From NCBI RefSeq assembly GCF_008365375.1, contig NZ_QOKW01000001.1, forward strand, positions 124,001 through 188,000: DNA of 64,000 nucleotides. The letters are read 5' to 3'. The DNA is from Roseomonas genomospecies 6. Lineage in GTDB: Bacteria; Pseudomonadota; Alphaproteobacteria; Azospirillales; Azospirillaceae. The notes beneath the pieces were generated by a model. That model did not search any database, was not told the DNA's origin, and saw only the letters and a list, made by a program, of their open reading frames with translations. Made by a program: the position numbers and the translations under genes. This document shows positions 1-9,374 of this stretch, in pieces. Position 1 is the first letter of the stretch, and each line of letters begins with the position of its first letter.

Positions 1-796
1 GCGCAAGGCCGCTTGGGCCGACGTGGCGCGCCGCATCGCCCACGAGATCAAGAATCCGCTGACCCCGATCCAGCTTTCCGCGGAACGCCTGCGCCGCAAG
101 TACCTGAAGGAGATCACCAGCGACACCGAGGTCTTCACCATGTGCACGGACACCATCGTCCGGCAGGTGGACGACATCCGGCGCATGGTGGACGAATTCT
201 CGGCCTTCGCGCGCATGCCGCAGCCGGTGATGAAGCCCTGCAACCTGAACGATCTCGTGCGGCAGGCGGTGTTCCTGCAATCCAGCGCGCACGCCGGGAA
301 GATCAAGTTCGAGATGGAGCTTCCGCCGGGGCCGCTGACCGTTCCCTGCGACAGCCGCCAGATCAGCCAGGCTCTGACCAACCTCCTGCAGAACGCCGCG
401 GACGCCATCGAGGGGCGCCCGCCCGCCACGGACGGCGCGGAGTTGCCGCCCGGCCACGTCTCTATCCGCATCCAGGCCGACGCCGAGCGCATCGCCATGA
501 TCGTGGAGGACAACGGCAAGGGCCTGCCGACCGAGGAACGCGACCGGCTGACCGAGCCCTATGTGACGACCCGCGCCAAGGGCACGGGGCTGGGGCTCGC
601 CATCGTCAAGAAGATCATGGAGGACCATGGCGGCGTGCTGACCCTGGAGGACCGCGAGAGCGGCGGGGCGCGCGTCGGTCTGGTCATCCCCAACACGTCC
701 ACCACCACCGGCATAGCCGCGGGCGAAGCCCCCGGCGGCGTTGGCACGCCGGCGGAGACCGGCGGAGAGAAGAGGCACGCAGCCCATGGCGCATGA
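1..796 (+). CDS. ntrY: Nitrogen regulation sensor histidine kinase NtrY, 3' part
   Basis: This is the C-terminal catalytic part of the membrane sensor kinase of the NtrY/NtrX pair, which senses nitrogen or redox state and phosphorylates NtrX. The reading frame is open from the first bases, so the N-terminal membrane, HAMP and PAS parts lie outside the window. The H-box ([16 protein letters not shown]) opens the visible part and holds the phospho-accepting His. It is followed by the N-box ([11 protein letters not shown]), the G1 box (VEDNGKGLP) and the G2 box ([13 protein letters not shown]), so both the dimerisation/phosphotransfer domain and the ATPase domain are complete. The C-terminal tail of about 30 residues is Gly/Ala-rich and poorly conserved in appearance. 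The stop overlaps the start of ntrX by 11 bp, so the two are translationally coupled. Identification rests on the kinase boxes plus the ntrX-trkA-dat-hfq-hflX order that follows. Confidence 0.95.
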   Translation, partial: RKAAWADVARRIAHEIKNPLTPIQLSAERLRRKYLKEITSDTEVFTMCTDTIVRQVDDIRRMVDEFSAFARMPQPVMKPCNLNDLVRQAVFLQSSAHAGKIKFEMELPPGPLTVPCDSRQISQALTNLLQNAADAIEGRPPATDGAELPPGHVSIRIQADAERIAMIVEDNGKGLPTEERDRLTEPYVTTRAKGTGLGLAIVKKIMEDHGGVLTLEDRESGGARVGLVIPNTSTTTGIAAGEAPGGVGTPAETGGEKRHAAHGA

Positions 797-2186
797 CATT
801 CTGATCGTCGACGACGAAGCGGACATCCGGATGCTGATCGCCGGCATCCTGAACGACGAAGGCATGAAGACGCGCGAGGCCGCAGACGCCGATCAGGCGT
901 TCGCCCAGGTCGCCGCGCGGCGGCCCAGCCTCGTGGTCCTCGACATCTGGCTCCAGGGCAGCCGGCTGGACGGGTTGCAGATTCTCGAACAGCTCATGCG
1001 CGATCACCGGAACCTGCCGGTCATCATGATCTCGGGCCACGGCAACATCGAAACCGCCGTGTCGGCGATCAAGATCGGCGCCTACGACTTCATCGAGAAG
1101 CCCTTCAAGGCCGACCGGCTGCTGCTGATGGTCGACCGCGCCATCGAAGCCGCCCGGCTGAAGCGCGAGAACGAGGAGCTGAAGCTGCGGGCCGGCGGCG
1201 ACGTGGAGCTGATCGGGCGGTCCACCGCGGTCAACCATGTCCGCCAGAACATCGAGAAGGTGGCGCCGACCGGCAGCCGCGTCCTCATCACCGGCCCCGC
1301 CGGCTCCGGCAAGGAGGTGGTGGCCCGCCTGATCCACGCGCGGTCGCGCCGCAACGGCGGTCCCTTCGTCGGGCTGAACTGCGCGACCATGCGTCCCGAC
1401 CGGCTGGAGATGGAGCTGTTCGGGACCGAGGCCGGGGTGGACGGTTCCGGGCGCAAGATCGGCACCTTCGAGCAGGCGCACGGCGGCACGCTGCTGTTGG
1501 ACGAAGTGGCCGACATGCCTCTGGAAACCCAGGGGAAGATCGTCCGCGCCTTGCAAGAGCAGGTGTTCGAGCGGGTCGGCGGCGGCCAGCGGGTCGAGGT
1601 GGACGTGCGCGTGGTCGCCACCTCCAACCGCGACCTCCAGGCGGAGATCGAGCAGGGCCGCTTCCGGCAGGATCTGTTCTACCGTCTGGCGGTCGTGCCG
1701 ATCCGGGTGCCCTCGCTCGCCGAACGGCGCGAGGACATCCCGTTCCTGGCCCGTCACTTCATGCAGCGCTCCGCCGAGGCGGCCGGCCTGCCGGCGCGCG
1801 AGTTCGGGGAGGACGCCATGGCGGCACTCCAGGCCTACGACTGGCCGGGCAACGTGCGCCAGCTCCGCAACGTGGTCGACTGGCTGCTCATCATGGCCCA
1901 GGGCGACCCCAAGGAAGCGATTCGCGCCGACCAGCTTCCACCGGAAATCGGCGCCATCACCCCGACCGTCCTGAAATGGGACAAGGGCGGCGAGATTATG
2001 GGCCTGCCGCTCCGCGAAGCCCGCGAGGTGTTCGAGCGCGAATACCTGCTTGCCCAGGTGACCCGTTTCGGCGGCAACATCTCCCGCACCGCCTCCTTCG
2101 TGGGGATGGAGCGTTCCGCCCTGCACCGCAAACTGAAATCGCTCGGCGTGCACGGCAACGAAAAGGGCAAGCTGTTCGTTGACTGA
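786..2186 (+). CDS. ntrX: Response regulator NtrX (receiver-AAA+-Fis)
   Basis: The partner of NtrY, 466 aa. The receiver domain (residues 1-125) has the acidic pair D9/D10, phospho-acceptor D53 and conserved K105. The insertion after the acceptor (QGSRLDGL) is typical of NtrX. The AAA+ domain has a Walker A at 170-177 (GPAGSGKE), a Walker B-like [10 protein letters not shown] and a C-terminal Fis-type helix-turn-helix ([20 protein letters not shown]). After ELFGTE the canonical GAFTGA loop that contacts sigma-54 is absent and replaced by [11 protein letters not shown]. The protein therefore probably does not act as a classical sigma-54 activator. The ATG at 786 gives the expected [11 protein letters not shown] start; an earlier in-frame start at 741 would only add residues encoded inside ntrY. 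Confidence 0.96.
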   Translation: MAHDILIVDDEADIRMLIAGILNDEGMKTREAADADQAFAQVAARRPSLVVLDIWLQGSRLDGLQILEQLMRDHRNLPVIMISGHGNIETAVSAIKIGAYDFIEKPFKADRLLLMVDRAIEAARLKRENEELKLRAGGDVELIGRSTAVNHVRQNIEKVAPTGSRVLITGPAGSGKEVVARLIHARSRRNGGPFVGLNCATMRPDRLEMELFGTEAGVDGSGRKIGTFEQAHGGTLLLDEVADMPLETQGKIVRALQEQVFERVGGGQRVEVDVRVVATSNRDLQAEIEQGRFRQDLFYRLAVVPIRVPSLAERREDIPFLARHFMQRSAEAAGLPAREFGEDAMAALQAYDWPGNVRQLRNVVDWLLIMAQGDPKEAIRADQLPPEIGAITPTVLKWDKGGEIMGLPLREAREVFEREYLLAQVTRFGGNISRTASFVGMERSALHRKLKSLGVHGNEKGKLFVD

Positions 2187-2251
2187 TGCTCTCCTCCGGC
2201 AGCGAGGGGGCTTGGTGATCGTGCAGGCGGGCAGGGAAGGGTAGCAAGGCC

Positions 2252-3628
2252 GTGAAGGTCATCGTTTGCGGAGCCGGGCAGGTCGGCTCGAACATCGCGC
2301 GCTATCTGGCGTCCGAAGGCAACAACGTCACCGTGATCGACCATTCGCCGGAACTCATCCAGCGGATCAGCGACACGCTGGATGTCCAGGCCATGGTCGG
2401 CCACGCGTCCCACCCCGACGTGCTGGAGGCGGCGGGAGCGGGCGAAACCGACATGATCATCGCGGTCACCCAGATCGACGAGATCAACATGGTCGCCTGC
2501 GAGGTCGCGCACGCCCTCTTCAACGTGCCGACCAAAATCGCGCGCGTGCGCAACCAGAGCTATCTGAAGCCGATCTGGGCGGACCTGTTCAGCCGCGACC
2601 ACATGCCGATCGACGTCATCATCTCGCCGGAGATCGCGGTGGCGCGGGCCATCGCCCGCCGGCTTCAGGTGCCGGGGGCCTTCGACATGATCCCGCTGGC
2701 CGACGGCAAGGTCCGCGTGGTCGGCGTGCTGTGCACGGAAAGCTGCCCGGTGCTGCACACGCCGTTGCGCCAATTGACCGACCTGTTCCCCGACCTGGGG
2801 CTGGAGGTGGTGGCGATCATCCGCAACGACCGCTCCTTCATCCCCGGCGGCGACGACCAGATGCTTCCGGGCGACGAGGTCTATTTCGCCTGCGACAATC
2901 GCCATCTGGACCGCGCGATGTCGGCCTTCGGCCATGAGGAGGTGGAGGCCCGCCGGATCATCATCCTGGGTGGCGGCAACATCGGCCTCTGTCTCGCGGA
3001 GGAGCTGGAGGCGAAATACCCCCAAGTCAGTGCCCGCATCATCGAGATGAACCGCACCCGCGCCCAGTTCGTGGCCCAGCGCCTGTCGCGCACCATGGTG
3101 CTTCATGGCGACGGGCTGGACCCGGAGATTCTGGAGGAGGCCAACGTCCGCGCCACCGAAACGGTGGTCGCCGTGACCAACGACGACGAAGGCAACATCC
3201 TGTCCTCCCTGCTCGCCAAACGGCATGGGGCCAAGCGCGCCATCACGCTGATCAACAAGGCGTCCTACACGTCGCTGGTGTCGCCGCTGGGGATCGACGC
3301 GGTGGTCAGCCCGCGCGCCATCACGGTGTCGAACATCCTTCAGCACGTCCGACGGGGCCGTATCCGCGCGGTGCACAGCCTGCGCGACGGCTTCGCCGAA
3401 GTGCTGGAGGCGGAGGCGCTGGAAACCTCCGCGGTGGTGAACACGCCGCTGCGCGAGGTGAAGCTGCCCTCCGGCGTCATCGTGGGGGCCATCGTGCGCG
3501 GGGACGAGGTCATCATCCCGCGCCCCAACACGGTGATCCGCCCGAAGGACCGCGTCATCATCCTCGCCACAGCCGGCCAAGTGAAGAAGGTGGAGAAGAT
3601 GTTCGCCGTGCGGCTTGAATTTTTCTGA
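2252..3628 (+). CDS. trkA: Trk potassium uptake system NAD-binding subunit TrkA
   Basis: This is the cytoplasmic regulatory subunit of the Trk K+ transporter, which binds NAD(H) and gates the TrkH/TrkG membrane channel. At 458 aa it has the usual duplicated RCK architecture. The first Rossmann motif is at residues 2-18 (VIVCGAGQVGSN) and the second around residue 232 (IIILGGGNIGLCLAEEL). Each is followed by a TrkA-C (RCK_C) segment, the last ending IILATAGQVKKVEKMF. The start is GTG at 2252, preceded by the purine-rich stretch GGGAAGGG. It lies 65 bp downstream of ntrX in the same direction, as in other alphaproteobacterial ntr loci. No trkH/trkG gene is present here, so the membrane partner must be elsewhere. 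Confidence 0.95.
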   Translation: MKVIVCGAGQVGSNIARYLASEGNNVTVIDHSPELIQRISDTLDVQAMVGHASHPDVLEAAGAGETDMIIAVTQIDEINMVACEVAHALFNVPTKIARVRNQSYLKPIWADLFSRDHMPIDVIISPEIAVARAIARRLQVPGAFDMIPLADGKVRVVGVLCTESCPVLHTPLRQLTDLFPDLGLEVVAIIRNDRSFIPGGDDQMLPGDEVYFACDNRHLDRAMSAFGHEEVEARRIIILGGGNIGLCLAEELEAKYPQVSARIIEMNRTRAQFVAQRLSRTMVLHGDGLDPEILEEANVRATETVVAVTNDDEGNILSSLLAKRHGAKRAITLINKASYTSLVSPLGIDAVVSPRAITVSNILQHVRRGRIRAVHSLRDGFAEVLEAEALETSAVVNTPLREVKLPSGVIVGAIVRGDEVIIPRPNTVIRPKDRVIILATAGQVKKVEKMFAVRLEFF

Positions 3629-3670
3629 TCGTCTCCCGTATCGTTTTGGCTACCAACCAAAAGAACATCC

Positions 3671-4531
3671 ATGGCTCAATGGGCATACGTCAACGGCCGC
3701 TACCTGCCGCACCGGCAGGCGACGGTTCATGTGGAAGACCGCGGCTTTCAGTTCGCCGACGGCGTCTATGAGGTGGTCACCCTCCTCGACGGGCGCTTCG
3801 CGGACCTGGAGGGGCATATGGAGCGTCTGGGCCGCAGCCTGTCGGAGCTGCGCATGGATTGGCCGGCGGCCCCGCGCGTCGTGACGATGGTCGCGCGTGA
3901 GCTGGTCCGGCGGAACGGCGTCGTCAACGGCTCGCTCTACATCCAGGTCACCCGCGGCGTCGCTCCGCGCGACTTCAGGTTTCCCGCCCACGCCTCCCCG
4001 ACGCTGGTGATGACGGTCAAGCGCGTCACCGCCTTCGCCAAGCCCGAACAACTTGAGAAGGGCGTGGCCGTCGTGACGGTTCCCGACATCCGCTGGGGCC
4101 GTCGCGACATCAAGACGGTCGGGCTCCTGGCGCCCGTGCTGGCCAAGCAGCAGGCCGCGGAAGCCGGCGCCTACGAGGCGTGGCTGATCGATCCGGACGG
4201 CACGGTGACGGAGGGGTCCTCCTCCAACGCCTGGATCGTCACCCGGGACGGCACGCTGGTCACCCGTGCCCCGTCGGAGAAGATCCTGAACGGCATCACC
4301 CGCCTGTCGCTTCTGCGGCTGGCCCGCGAGCGCGGCATTCCGGTGGAGGAGCGCAGCTTCACGCTGGAGGAGGCGCTCGCCGCCCGCGAGGCGTTCGTCT
4401 CCTCCGCCGGCACCTTCGCGCTTCCGGTAACCCGGATCGACGGGAAGCCGGTGGGCGAGGGCAAGCCGGGGCCGGTCGCGATGACGCTTCGGCAAGCCTA
4501 TCTGGACTATGTGGCCAGGAGGGCGTCTTGA
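3671..4531 (+). CDS. dat: D-amino acid aminotransferase (class IV PLP enzyme)
   Basis: A fold-type IV pyridoxal-phosphate transaminase of 286 aa, probably interconverting D-alanine and D-glutamate for peptidoglycan. The N-terminal DRGFQFADGVYEV is the usual class IV opening. The Schiff-base lysine is K148 in WGRRDIKTVGLL, and the cofactor-phosphate region TVTEGSSSNAWIV follows near residue 184. The motif RRDIKTVGLL resembles D-amino acid transaminases more than branched-chain (IlvE) or ADC-lyase relatives, but substrate cannot be fixed from motifs alone. The gene sits 42 bp after trkA, and its stop overlaps the next start by 4 bp (TTGA). Confidence 0.88.
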   Translation: MAQWAYVNGRYLPHRQATVHVEDRGFQFADGVYEVVTLLDGRFADLEGHMERLGRSLSELRMDWPAAPRVVTMVARELVRRNGVVNGSLYIQVTRGVAPRDFRFPAHASPTLVMTVKRVTAFAKPEQLEKGVAVVTVPDIRWGRRDIKTVGLLAPVLAKQQAAEAGAYEAWLIDPDGTVTEGSSSNAWIVTRDGTLVTRAPSEKILNGITRLSLLRLARERGIPVEERSFTLEEALAAREAFVSSAGTFALPVTRIDGKPVGEGKPGPVAMTLRQAYLDYVARRAS

Positions 4532-5226
4532 GCGATCCCGCCGCCGTCATCGACCGTCTGCCCGTGCTGCCGCGCGCCGTCCTCTACGATTGGGACAACA
4601 CGCTGGTGGACAATTGGGGCACGGTGCGCGCCGCGCTGAACCACGCGCTGGTCACCTTCGGCCATCCGCCATGGACGGAGGAGGAGGCGCGGGCGCGCAT
4701 CAAGCAGTCGCTCCGCGACAGCTTCCCCCGCATCTTCGGCGAGCGCTGGACCGACGCCCGCGACCTCTTCTACGCCTATTTCGAAGAGCATCACCTGGAG
4801 CATCTGCAACCCCTGCCGGGTGCCGAATCCCTGCTGCGCGGCTTTGCGGAGCGCGGGATCTATCAGGCGGTGGTGTCGAACAAGACGGGCCGCTTCCTGC
4901 GCGCGGAGGCGGAGGCGCTGGGCTGGAGCGGCTATTTCGGCCGGCTGGTGGGCGCCCAGGACGCGGAATACGACAAGCCTCACGGCGCCCCGGTGCTGAT
5001 GGCGCTGGAACCGGCGAACCTATCGCCCGGACCGGACGTCTGGTTCGTCGGGGATGCGGATATCGACATGGAATGTGCCCATGGCGCGGGAATGGTGCCG
5101 GTGCTAATAGGGGCGGGCGAGGGGAGCGGCTTCACCCGGTTCCCTCCGGCGCACCGGTACGACACATGCCACGCATTGTGCGGCTTGGTGGGCAGCGGTG
5201 GTGACACCATATCGGATGACCAGTAG
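4528..5226 (+). CDS. HAD-superfamily phosphatase (phosphoglycolate phosphatase-like)
   Basis: A soluble haloacid-dehalogenase-type phosphatase of 232 aa. Motif I is YDWDNTLVDNW with nucleophile D21 and acid/base D23. Motif II is VVSNKTG, the motif III lysine is in YDKPHGAP, and motif IV is VWFVGDADIDMECA. The start is TTG at 4528, supported by AGGAGGG about 10 nt upstream and by translational coupling to the preceding transaminase. The C1 helical cap between motifs I and II is of the Gph/PGPase type. Substrate is not deducible. Some 90 bp separate it from hfq. Confidence 0.82.
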   Translation: MSDPAAVIDRLPVLPRAVLYDWDNTLVDNWGTVRAALNHALVTFGHPPWTEEEARARIKQSLRDSFPRIFGERWTDARDLFYAYFEEHHLEHLQPLPGAESLLRGFAERGIYQAVVSNKTGRFLRAEAEALGWSGYFGRLVGAQDAEYDKPHGAPVLMALEPANLSPGPDVWFVGDADIDMECAHGAGMVPVLIGAGEGSGFTRFPPAHRYDTCHALCGLVGSGGDTISDDQ

Positions 5227-5319
5227 TCGAGACGGTTGCGACCAACCATGACCTTATCGCTGCAGGGGGCGGGCTTCCAACAAGAGGCCCCAAAAACACT
5301 GAAGAAGGGGGCGACATAA

Positions 5320-5568
5320 ATGTCTGAAAAAAGCCAAAATGTGCAGGACGTGTTCCTCAATCACGTCCGTAAGAACAAGACTCCCGTGACCGTTTTTCTC
5401 GTGAACGGCGTGAAACTTCAGGGAATCATCACCTGGTTCGACAACTTCTCGGTACTTCTGAGGCGCGATGCGCATTCGCAGCTCGTCTACAAGCATGCCA
5501 TCTCCACCGTGATGCCCGCTCATCCGATTCAACTTTTCGAGCCGCCCAAGGAAGGTGAAAACGTCTGA
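5320..5568 (+). CDS. hfq: RNA chaperone Hfq
   Basis: Hexameric Sm-like RNA chaperone of 82 aa that pairs small RNAs with target mRNAs. Sm1 contains the conserved [19 protein letters not shown] segment, and Sm2 ends with the diagnostic YKHAIST signature near residue 57. The C-terminal tail is very short, as in most alphaproteobacteria. A strong purine-rich ribosome-binding stretch (GAAGAAGGGGG) precedes the ATG. The 3' end overlaps hflX by 14 bp. Its presence fits the candidate Hfq-type sRNA seen at 18312-18430. Confidence 0.98.
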   Translation: MSEKSQNVQDVFLNHVRKNKTPVTVFLVNGVKLQGIITWFDNFSVLLRRDAHSQLVYKHAISTVMPAHPIQLFEPPKEGENV

Positions 5569-6880
5569 TCTTCCGACCAATGGCAACGGCCGGACGCCTG
5601 ATGCCTCCGGCCGCGCCATCGTGGTCCACCCCGTCCTCCGCGCTGAGGCGGACGGGGTCCTGCGCCATCCCGAATCCTGTCTGGACGAGGCGGTAGGCCT
5701 TGCCCGCGCCATCGATCTGGAGGTCGTGCACGCCGAATGCGCGCGGGTCAACCGCCCGCAGCCCTCGATCCTGCTGGGGTCGGGGACGGTGGAGCATTTC
5801 GCCCAGCTCGTGGAGGAGACGGAGGCGTCCCTCGTCATCCTCGACCATGCCTTGTCCCCGGTGCAGCAGCGCAATCTGGAAAAGGCGCTGAAGGTCAAGG
5901 TCATCGACCGCACCGGCCTGATCCTGGAAATCTTCGGCGCCCGCGCCCGGACGCGCGAAGGCATGCTCCAGGTCGAGCTGGCCGCACTGACCTATCAGAA
6001 ATCGCGCCTCGTCCGCTCCTGGACCCACCTGGAGCGCCAGCGCGGCGGCTTCGGCTTCCTCGGTGGTCCCGGCGAATCCCAGCTTGAAATGGACCGGCGC
6101 CTGATCGGCGACCGCATCGTCAAGATCAAGAAGGAGCTGGAGGACGTCCGGCGCACCCGCGGCCTGCACCGCAAGGCGCGCGCCAAGGTGCCGTACCCGG
6201 TGGTGGCTCTGGTCGGTTACACCAACGCCGGCAAATCCACCCTGTTCAACCGGCTGGCCAACGCCGACGTCTTCGCCAAGGACCTGCTGTTCGCCACGCT
6301 GGACCCGACGATGCGTCAGGTGACCCTGCCGTCCGGGCGCAAGGTGATCCTGTCGGACACGGTGGGCTTCATCTCCGACCTGCCGCACGGTCTCGTCGCC
6401 GCCTTCCGCGCCACGCTGGAGGAGGTGGACGCCGCCGACATCATCCTGCACGTCCGCGACGTCGCCCACCAGGACAGCGACGCCCAGAAGGCCGATGTGC
6501 ACGAGGTCATGCGCGACATGGGCATCGACCCGGACGCCGACGACCGCGTGATCGAGGTGCTGAACAAGATCGACGCGCTGGACGAGGAGTCCCGCGAGGC
6601 GATCCTGGCCCAAACGGCCCGCAACCCGCGCGCCGTCGCGGTCTCCGCCCTGTCGGGAATGGGGATCGCCGACCTCGACCGGCTGCTCGACCAGCGGATG
6701 AACGCCCACCGCCACGTCGTGGACCTGTCCGTCGCGTTGGGCGACGGGGCGGCGCTCGCCTGGCTCTATGCCAAAGGGGAGGTGCTGGACCGGCAGGACG
6801 ACGAGGCCCAAGCCCACATCCAGGTGGCCATCGACCCGGCGGATCTGGCCCGTTACGAGAAACGCTTCGTGCACGGCTGA
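5555..6880 (+). CDS. hflX: Ribosome-associated GTPase HflX
   Basis: A translation-factor-class GTPase of 441 aa that splits stalled or heat-damaged 70S ribosomes. The N-terminal HflX domain includes [14 protein letters not shown] and the glycine-rich linker [19 protein letters not shown]. The G domain has G1 GYTNAGKST (around residue 221), G3 [10 protein letters not shown] and G4 NKID. The GTG start at 5555 lies inside the last codons of hfq, so translation of the two is coupled. A short C-terminal domain follows the G domain. The hfq-hflX pairing is widespread in proteobacteria. Confidence 0.96.
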   Translation: MKTSDLPTNGNGRTPDASGRAIVVHPVLRAEADGVLRHPESCLDEAVGLARAIDLEVVHAECARVNRPQPSILLGSGTVEHFAQLVEETEASLVILDHALSPVQQRNLEKALKVKVIDRTGLILEIFGARARTREGMLQVELAALTYQKSRLVRSWTHLERQRGGFGFLGGPGESQLEMDRRLIGDRIVKIKKELEDVRRTRGLHRKARAKVPYPVVALVGYTNAGKSTLFNRLANADVFAKDLLFATLDPTMRQVTLPSGRKVILSDTVGFISDLPHGLVAAFRATLEEVDAADIILHVRDVAHQDSDAQKADVHEVMRDMGIDPDADDRVIEVLNKIDALDEESREAILAQTARNPRAVAVSALSGMGIADLDRLLDQRMNAHRHVVDLSVALGDGAALAWLYAKGEVLDRQDDEAQAHIQVAIDPADLARYEKRFVHG

Positions 6881-7051
6881 ACTTTGGCCATAACGGCATC
6901 GGGCGCGTCATAATTCGTTCGTACACATGCGACGACATGACGCGTCCGATTTCAGATCCGGTCTACGACGTCCGAGGTGTAGCCTTTTCCCAACGCGCTC
7001 CCGATATCTGAGATCGGGGACCGATGGGTATCCCCGGGAGGAGGCCCGCCT

Positions 7052-7336
7052 ATGCGTTTGCAGACCGATCCAACACACTTTTCGATCACCGCCTTCCTGG
7101 CCGATCAGGTGACTCTGGTCGCCCGTCAGGAGCAGTTGTCGCCCGGTGCCGCGGTGCTGCGCATCCAGGAGTTGTCGCGCGATCCCGCTGGTCGCGCCCG
7201 TCTTCTGGAAATCATCAGCGACGCTTGGCGCAAGGAAACCAACCCTACCGAAAGCAGCAAGATCGCCGCCCTGCGGTCCGAGTTGGCCGCCTGGACGCTG
7301 CATTCCACCCCCAGCGACAGCCTGCCGCGCTCCTGA
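7052..7336 (+). CDS. Small hypothetical protein
   Basis: A 94-aa soluble protein with no signal peptide or membrane segment and no family recognised. It looks mainly helical (AVLRIQELSRDPAGRARLLEIISDAW) with a polar C-terminus. The ATG at 7052 has GGGAGGAGG about 9 nt upstream, a strong argument that it is expressed. The 170-bp gap after hflX contains a 6-bp inverted repeat (CCCGAT/ATCGGG, 7000-7018) just upstream that could be a terminator remnant or an operator. A regulatory or adaptor role is possible but there is no evidence for one. Confidence 0.7.
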   Translation: MRLQTDPTHFSITAFLADQVTLVARQEQLSPGAAVLRIQELSRDPAGRARLLEIISDAWRKETNPTESSKIAALRSELAAWTLHSTPSDSLPRS

Positions 7337-7438
7337 CCGGCGCAGGCGTGCCGGGACGCGGATTTGTCCGTGGCTATAAGGCGGGCAGGGCGCCATAATG
7401 GATGCTCAGCCCGCTCTTCTTTTCTTTGCCGGAATCCC

Positions 7439-7969
7439 TTGCGCGTTCTGACCGTTCTTTTGCCCCTGGCTGTTCTGGCCATCGCGGGCGTCACGGCCGC
7501 CGCCGAGCCGGTGCTGCCACCGGGATTCGTGGAGGAACCGCCGGTCGCCCCCGAAGATCCCTTGCCGCCGGAACCGGCGGAGTTCCCGCCAGCGCCGTTC
7601 AGCCCTCTGGTCGTGGCTCCGGACCCGAAGGAACTTCTGAAGGCCTGCAAGGAGTCCACCTTCACCGACTGCTTCCGCCTGTGGCGTCCACCGCCGCCGC
7701 CACCGAAGGAGGAGACGCGGGAGGCGCGCGACGTGCCGCAATCCCCACCCGACCCGAACGCGCCGCGCAAGCCGCCGGAGCCCGGCCCGCTCACCGGCAC
7801 CCCGCCCGCCCCGAACCCGACGGCAGATCAAGCCACCTATGACGCATTGGTCAAGGCATTGAAAGACAGCGGTTTGGACGGCAAAGTCATGCTGCCGGAC
7901 CCGCCGAAGGATGGCGGAACCGTTCTGAGACTCGACCCCCGATCCAACAAAGCGGCACCGAAACCGTGA
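7439..7969 (+). CDS. Proline-rich exported hypothetical protein
   Basis: About 176 aa. The N-terminus (RVLTVLLPLAVLAIAG followed by VTAAAE) looks like a type I signal peptide with cleavage after AAA. The mature part is strongly proline-rich, with many PP and PEP units and a run of six prolines near WRPPPPPP, suggesting an extended periplasmic spacer. A cysteine pair (ACKESTFTDCF) could form a disulphide. The last 45 residues (ATYDALVKALKDSG) look folded. TTG at 7439 is chosen because it starts the signal peptide directly; TTG at 7364 would add a 25-residue basic leader. The stop overlaps the next start by 4 bp (GTGA). Family not recognised. Confidence 0.65.
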   Translation: MRVLTVLLPLAVLAIAGVTAAAEPVLPPGFVEEPPVAPEDPLPPEPAEFPPAPFSPLVVAPDPKELLKACKESTFTDCFRLWRPPPPPPKEETREARDVPQSPPDPNAPRKPPEPGPLTGTPPAPNPTADQATYDALVKALKDSGLDGKVMLPDPPKDGGTVLRLDPRSNKAAPKP

Positions 7970-8790
7970 CAGATTTTCCGATTCCCTGCCCGATCCCCGA
8001 CGTGGACCGCGTTTCCGCGCTGATCCGCGATGTCGCGGAGACCGAGATCCTGCCCTATTTCCGCGATCTGGCGAACGCCGGTATCCGCGAGAAGACCGGG
8101 CCGGCGGACCTCGTGACCCTGGCGGACGAAGCCGGTGAACGCGCCCTGACGCCACGCCTGATGGACCTGCTTCCGGGCAGCACGGTGGTGGGGGAGGAGG
8201 CGGTGTCCGCCGACGAAACCCTGTTGGACCGTATCCATGGCGACGCCCCGGTCTGGATCATCGATCCCATCGACGGCACCCTGAACTTCGCGAACGGACG
8301 TCCGCTCTTCGCGGTGATCGTGGCCCTGGCCTGCCGCGGCGAGACGGTGGCCGGCTGGATCTACGATCCCTGCGACGGGCGTACCGCGACGGCGGTGAAG
8401 GGGCAGGGCGCCTACCTGAACGGTGCGCGCGTGCGCGTCGCTCCGGCGGTGCCGCTGCCGGAAATGACCGGGGCGCTCTCCACGCGATTCTGCTCGGAAG
8501 AGCTGGGGCGTCAATTGGACGAGCGTGGCCGGTCGCTCGGCCCGCGGGTCTGCCTCGCCAGCGCAGCGCAGGAATATCTCCGCCTGCTGGAGGGCAAGGC
8601 CCATTTCTCCCTCTATCACCGGCTGATGCCCTGGGACCACGCCGCGGGTGTTCTGCTGCACGAGGAGGCCGGGGGCTACAGCGCGCTGTTCGACGGCACG
8701 CCTTATCGACCGACGGCCCTGAACGGTGGGGTGATGCTGACCCCCGACCGTGCGAGTTGGGAGGCGATGCACCGGCATCTGTTCGGTTAA
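7966..8790 (+). CDS. Inositol monophosphatase family protein (SuhB/CysQ-like)
   Basis: A Mg2+-dependent sugar-phosphate phosphatase of 274 aa. The metal-binding signature is complete: E77 in VVGEEAV, then WIIDPIDGTLNF with D100, D103, G104 and T105, and the C-terminal WDHAAGVLLHEEAGG with its metal-ligand Asp near 223. The substrate could be inositol-1-phosphate, histidinol phosphate or PAP; the motifs do not discriminate. The GTG start overlaps the stop of the proline-rich exported protein, so the two form an operon. It is cytoplasmic with no signal peptide. Confidence 0.88.
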   Translation: MTDFPIPCPIPDVDRVSALIRDVAETEILPYFRDLANAGIREKTGPADLVTLADEAGERALTPRLMDLLPGSTVVGEEAVSADETLLDRIHGDAPVWIIDPIDGTLNFANGRPLFAVIVALACRGETVAGWIYDPCDGRTATAVKGQGAYLNGARVRVAPAVPLPEMTGALSTRFCSEELGRQLDERGRSLGPRVCLASAAQEYLRLLEGKAHFSLYHRLMPWDHAAGVLLHEEAGGYSALFDGTPYRPTALNGGVMLTPDRASWEAMHRHLFG

Positions 8791-8923
8791 GGCGGGGACG
8801 CACCGGACTACCGCGCACGTCCCCGGCGGGGACCGGATTCGGCGGGAACTCCCAGAGCACGGCGGCCTTATAGTGCCGAAGGTGCCGGAAACGGCCGCCG
8901 TGAGCCTTGCGGAGCGTCCGACC

Positions 8924-9274
8924 ATGAAGGCCATTGCCCTGAAGCGCGTGCTGTTGGCGGCGTCATTGCTGGTGCCAACGGCCTGCGCGGACAGGTTTGC
9001 CGAGTGTCCGCCGTCGGGTGAGCGGGAGATGTCCACCGGATCGGCGCGGTGCGCTACCGATGCCGCGGCGCCGGAAGTCGCGCTGGACCATGGATTGGAC
9101 CGCGGGTTGGAGGGCGAACCCGAACCGGTCCTCAGCGTGGCGCCGCCGCAGCGCCGCAAGGCAAGGCCGGCCATGCAAGCACAAACCGGTTCACAACCTG
9201 GCCCTCAGTCCCCCCGATCCTTGTCAGCGACTGTCGAAACCATGGCGAAGGGGGAGTCGGGGCAGCGTTACTGA
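8924..9274 (+). CDS. Possible small exported protein
   Basis: An open frame of 116 aa starting MKAIALKRVLLAASLLVPTACADRF, which looks like a signal peptide with possible cleavage after ACA or at the Cys as a lipoprotein, although the lipobox (PTAC) is poor. The remainder is low-complexity, charged and proline-rich with no recognisable domain. GGAGCG upstream could serve as a weak ribosome-binding site. Codon use is less biased than in neighbouring genes. It may be a real orphan or a decayed gene. Confidence 0.4.
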   Translation: MKAIALKRVLLAASLLVPTACADRFAECPPSGEREMSTGSARCATDAAAPEVALDHGLDRGLEGEPEPVLSVAPPQRRKARPAMQAQTGSQPGPQSPRSLSATVETMAKGESGQRY

Positions 9275-9374
9275 CTTCAGTTTTTTTCGATCTCTTGCGA
9301 ATGTTCGGACCCTGCCGTTGGAACCCACCTTTGCCGGAGCCTGTTGGATCGGTGCAACAACGGTGGATGACCTG

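Noticed and set aside
7000..7018. CCCGAT/ATCGGG dyad as a terminator
   Set aside because: The stem is only 6 bp with no U-run, and it lies just upstream of the next gene's ribosome-binding site.
8997..9374. A longer N-terminal part of the 9375-9794 ORF
   Set aside because: This stretch is Arg-rich and overlaps the other small ORF out of frame; it looks non-coding.
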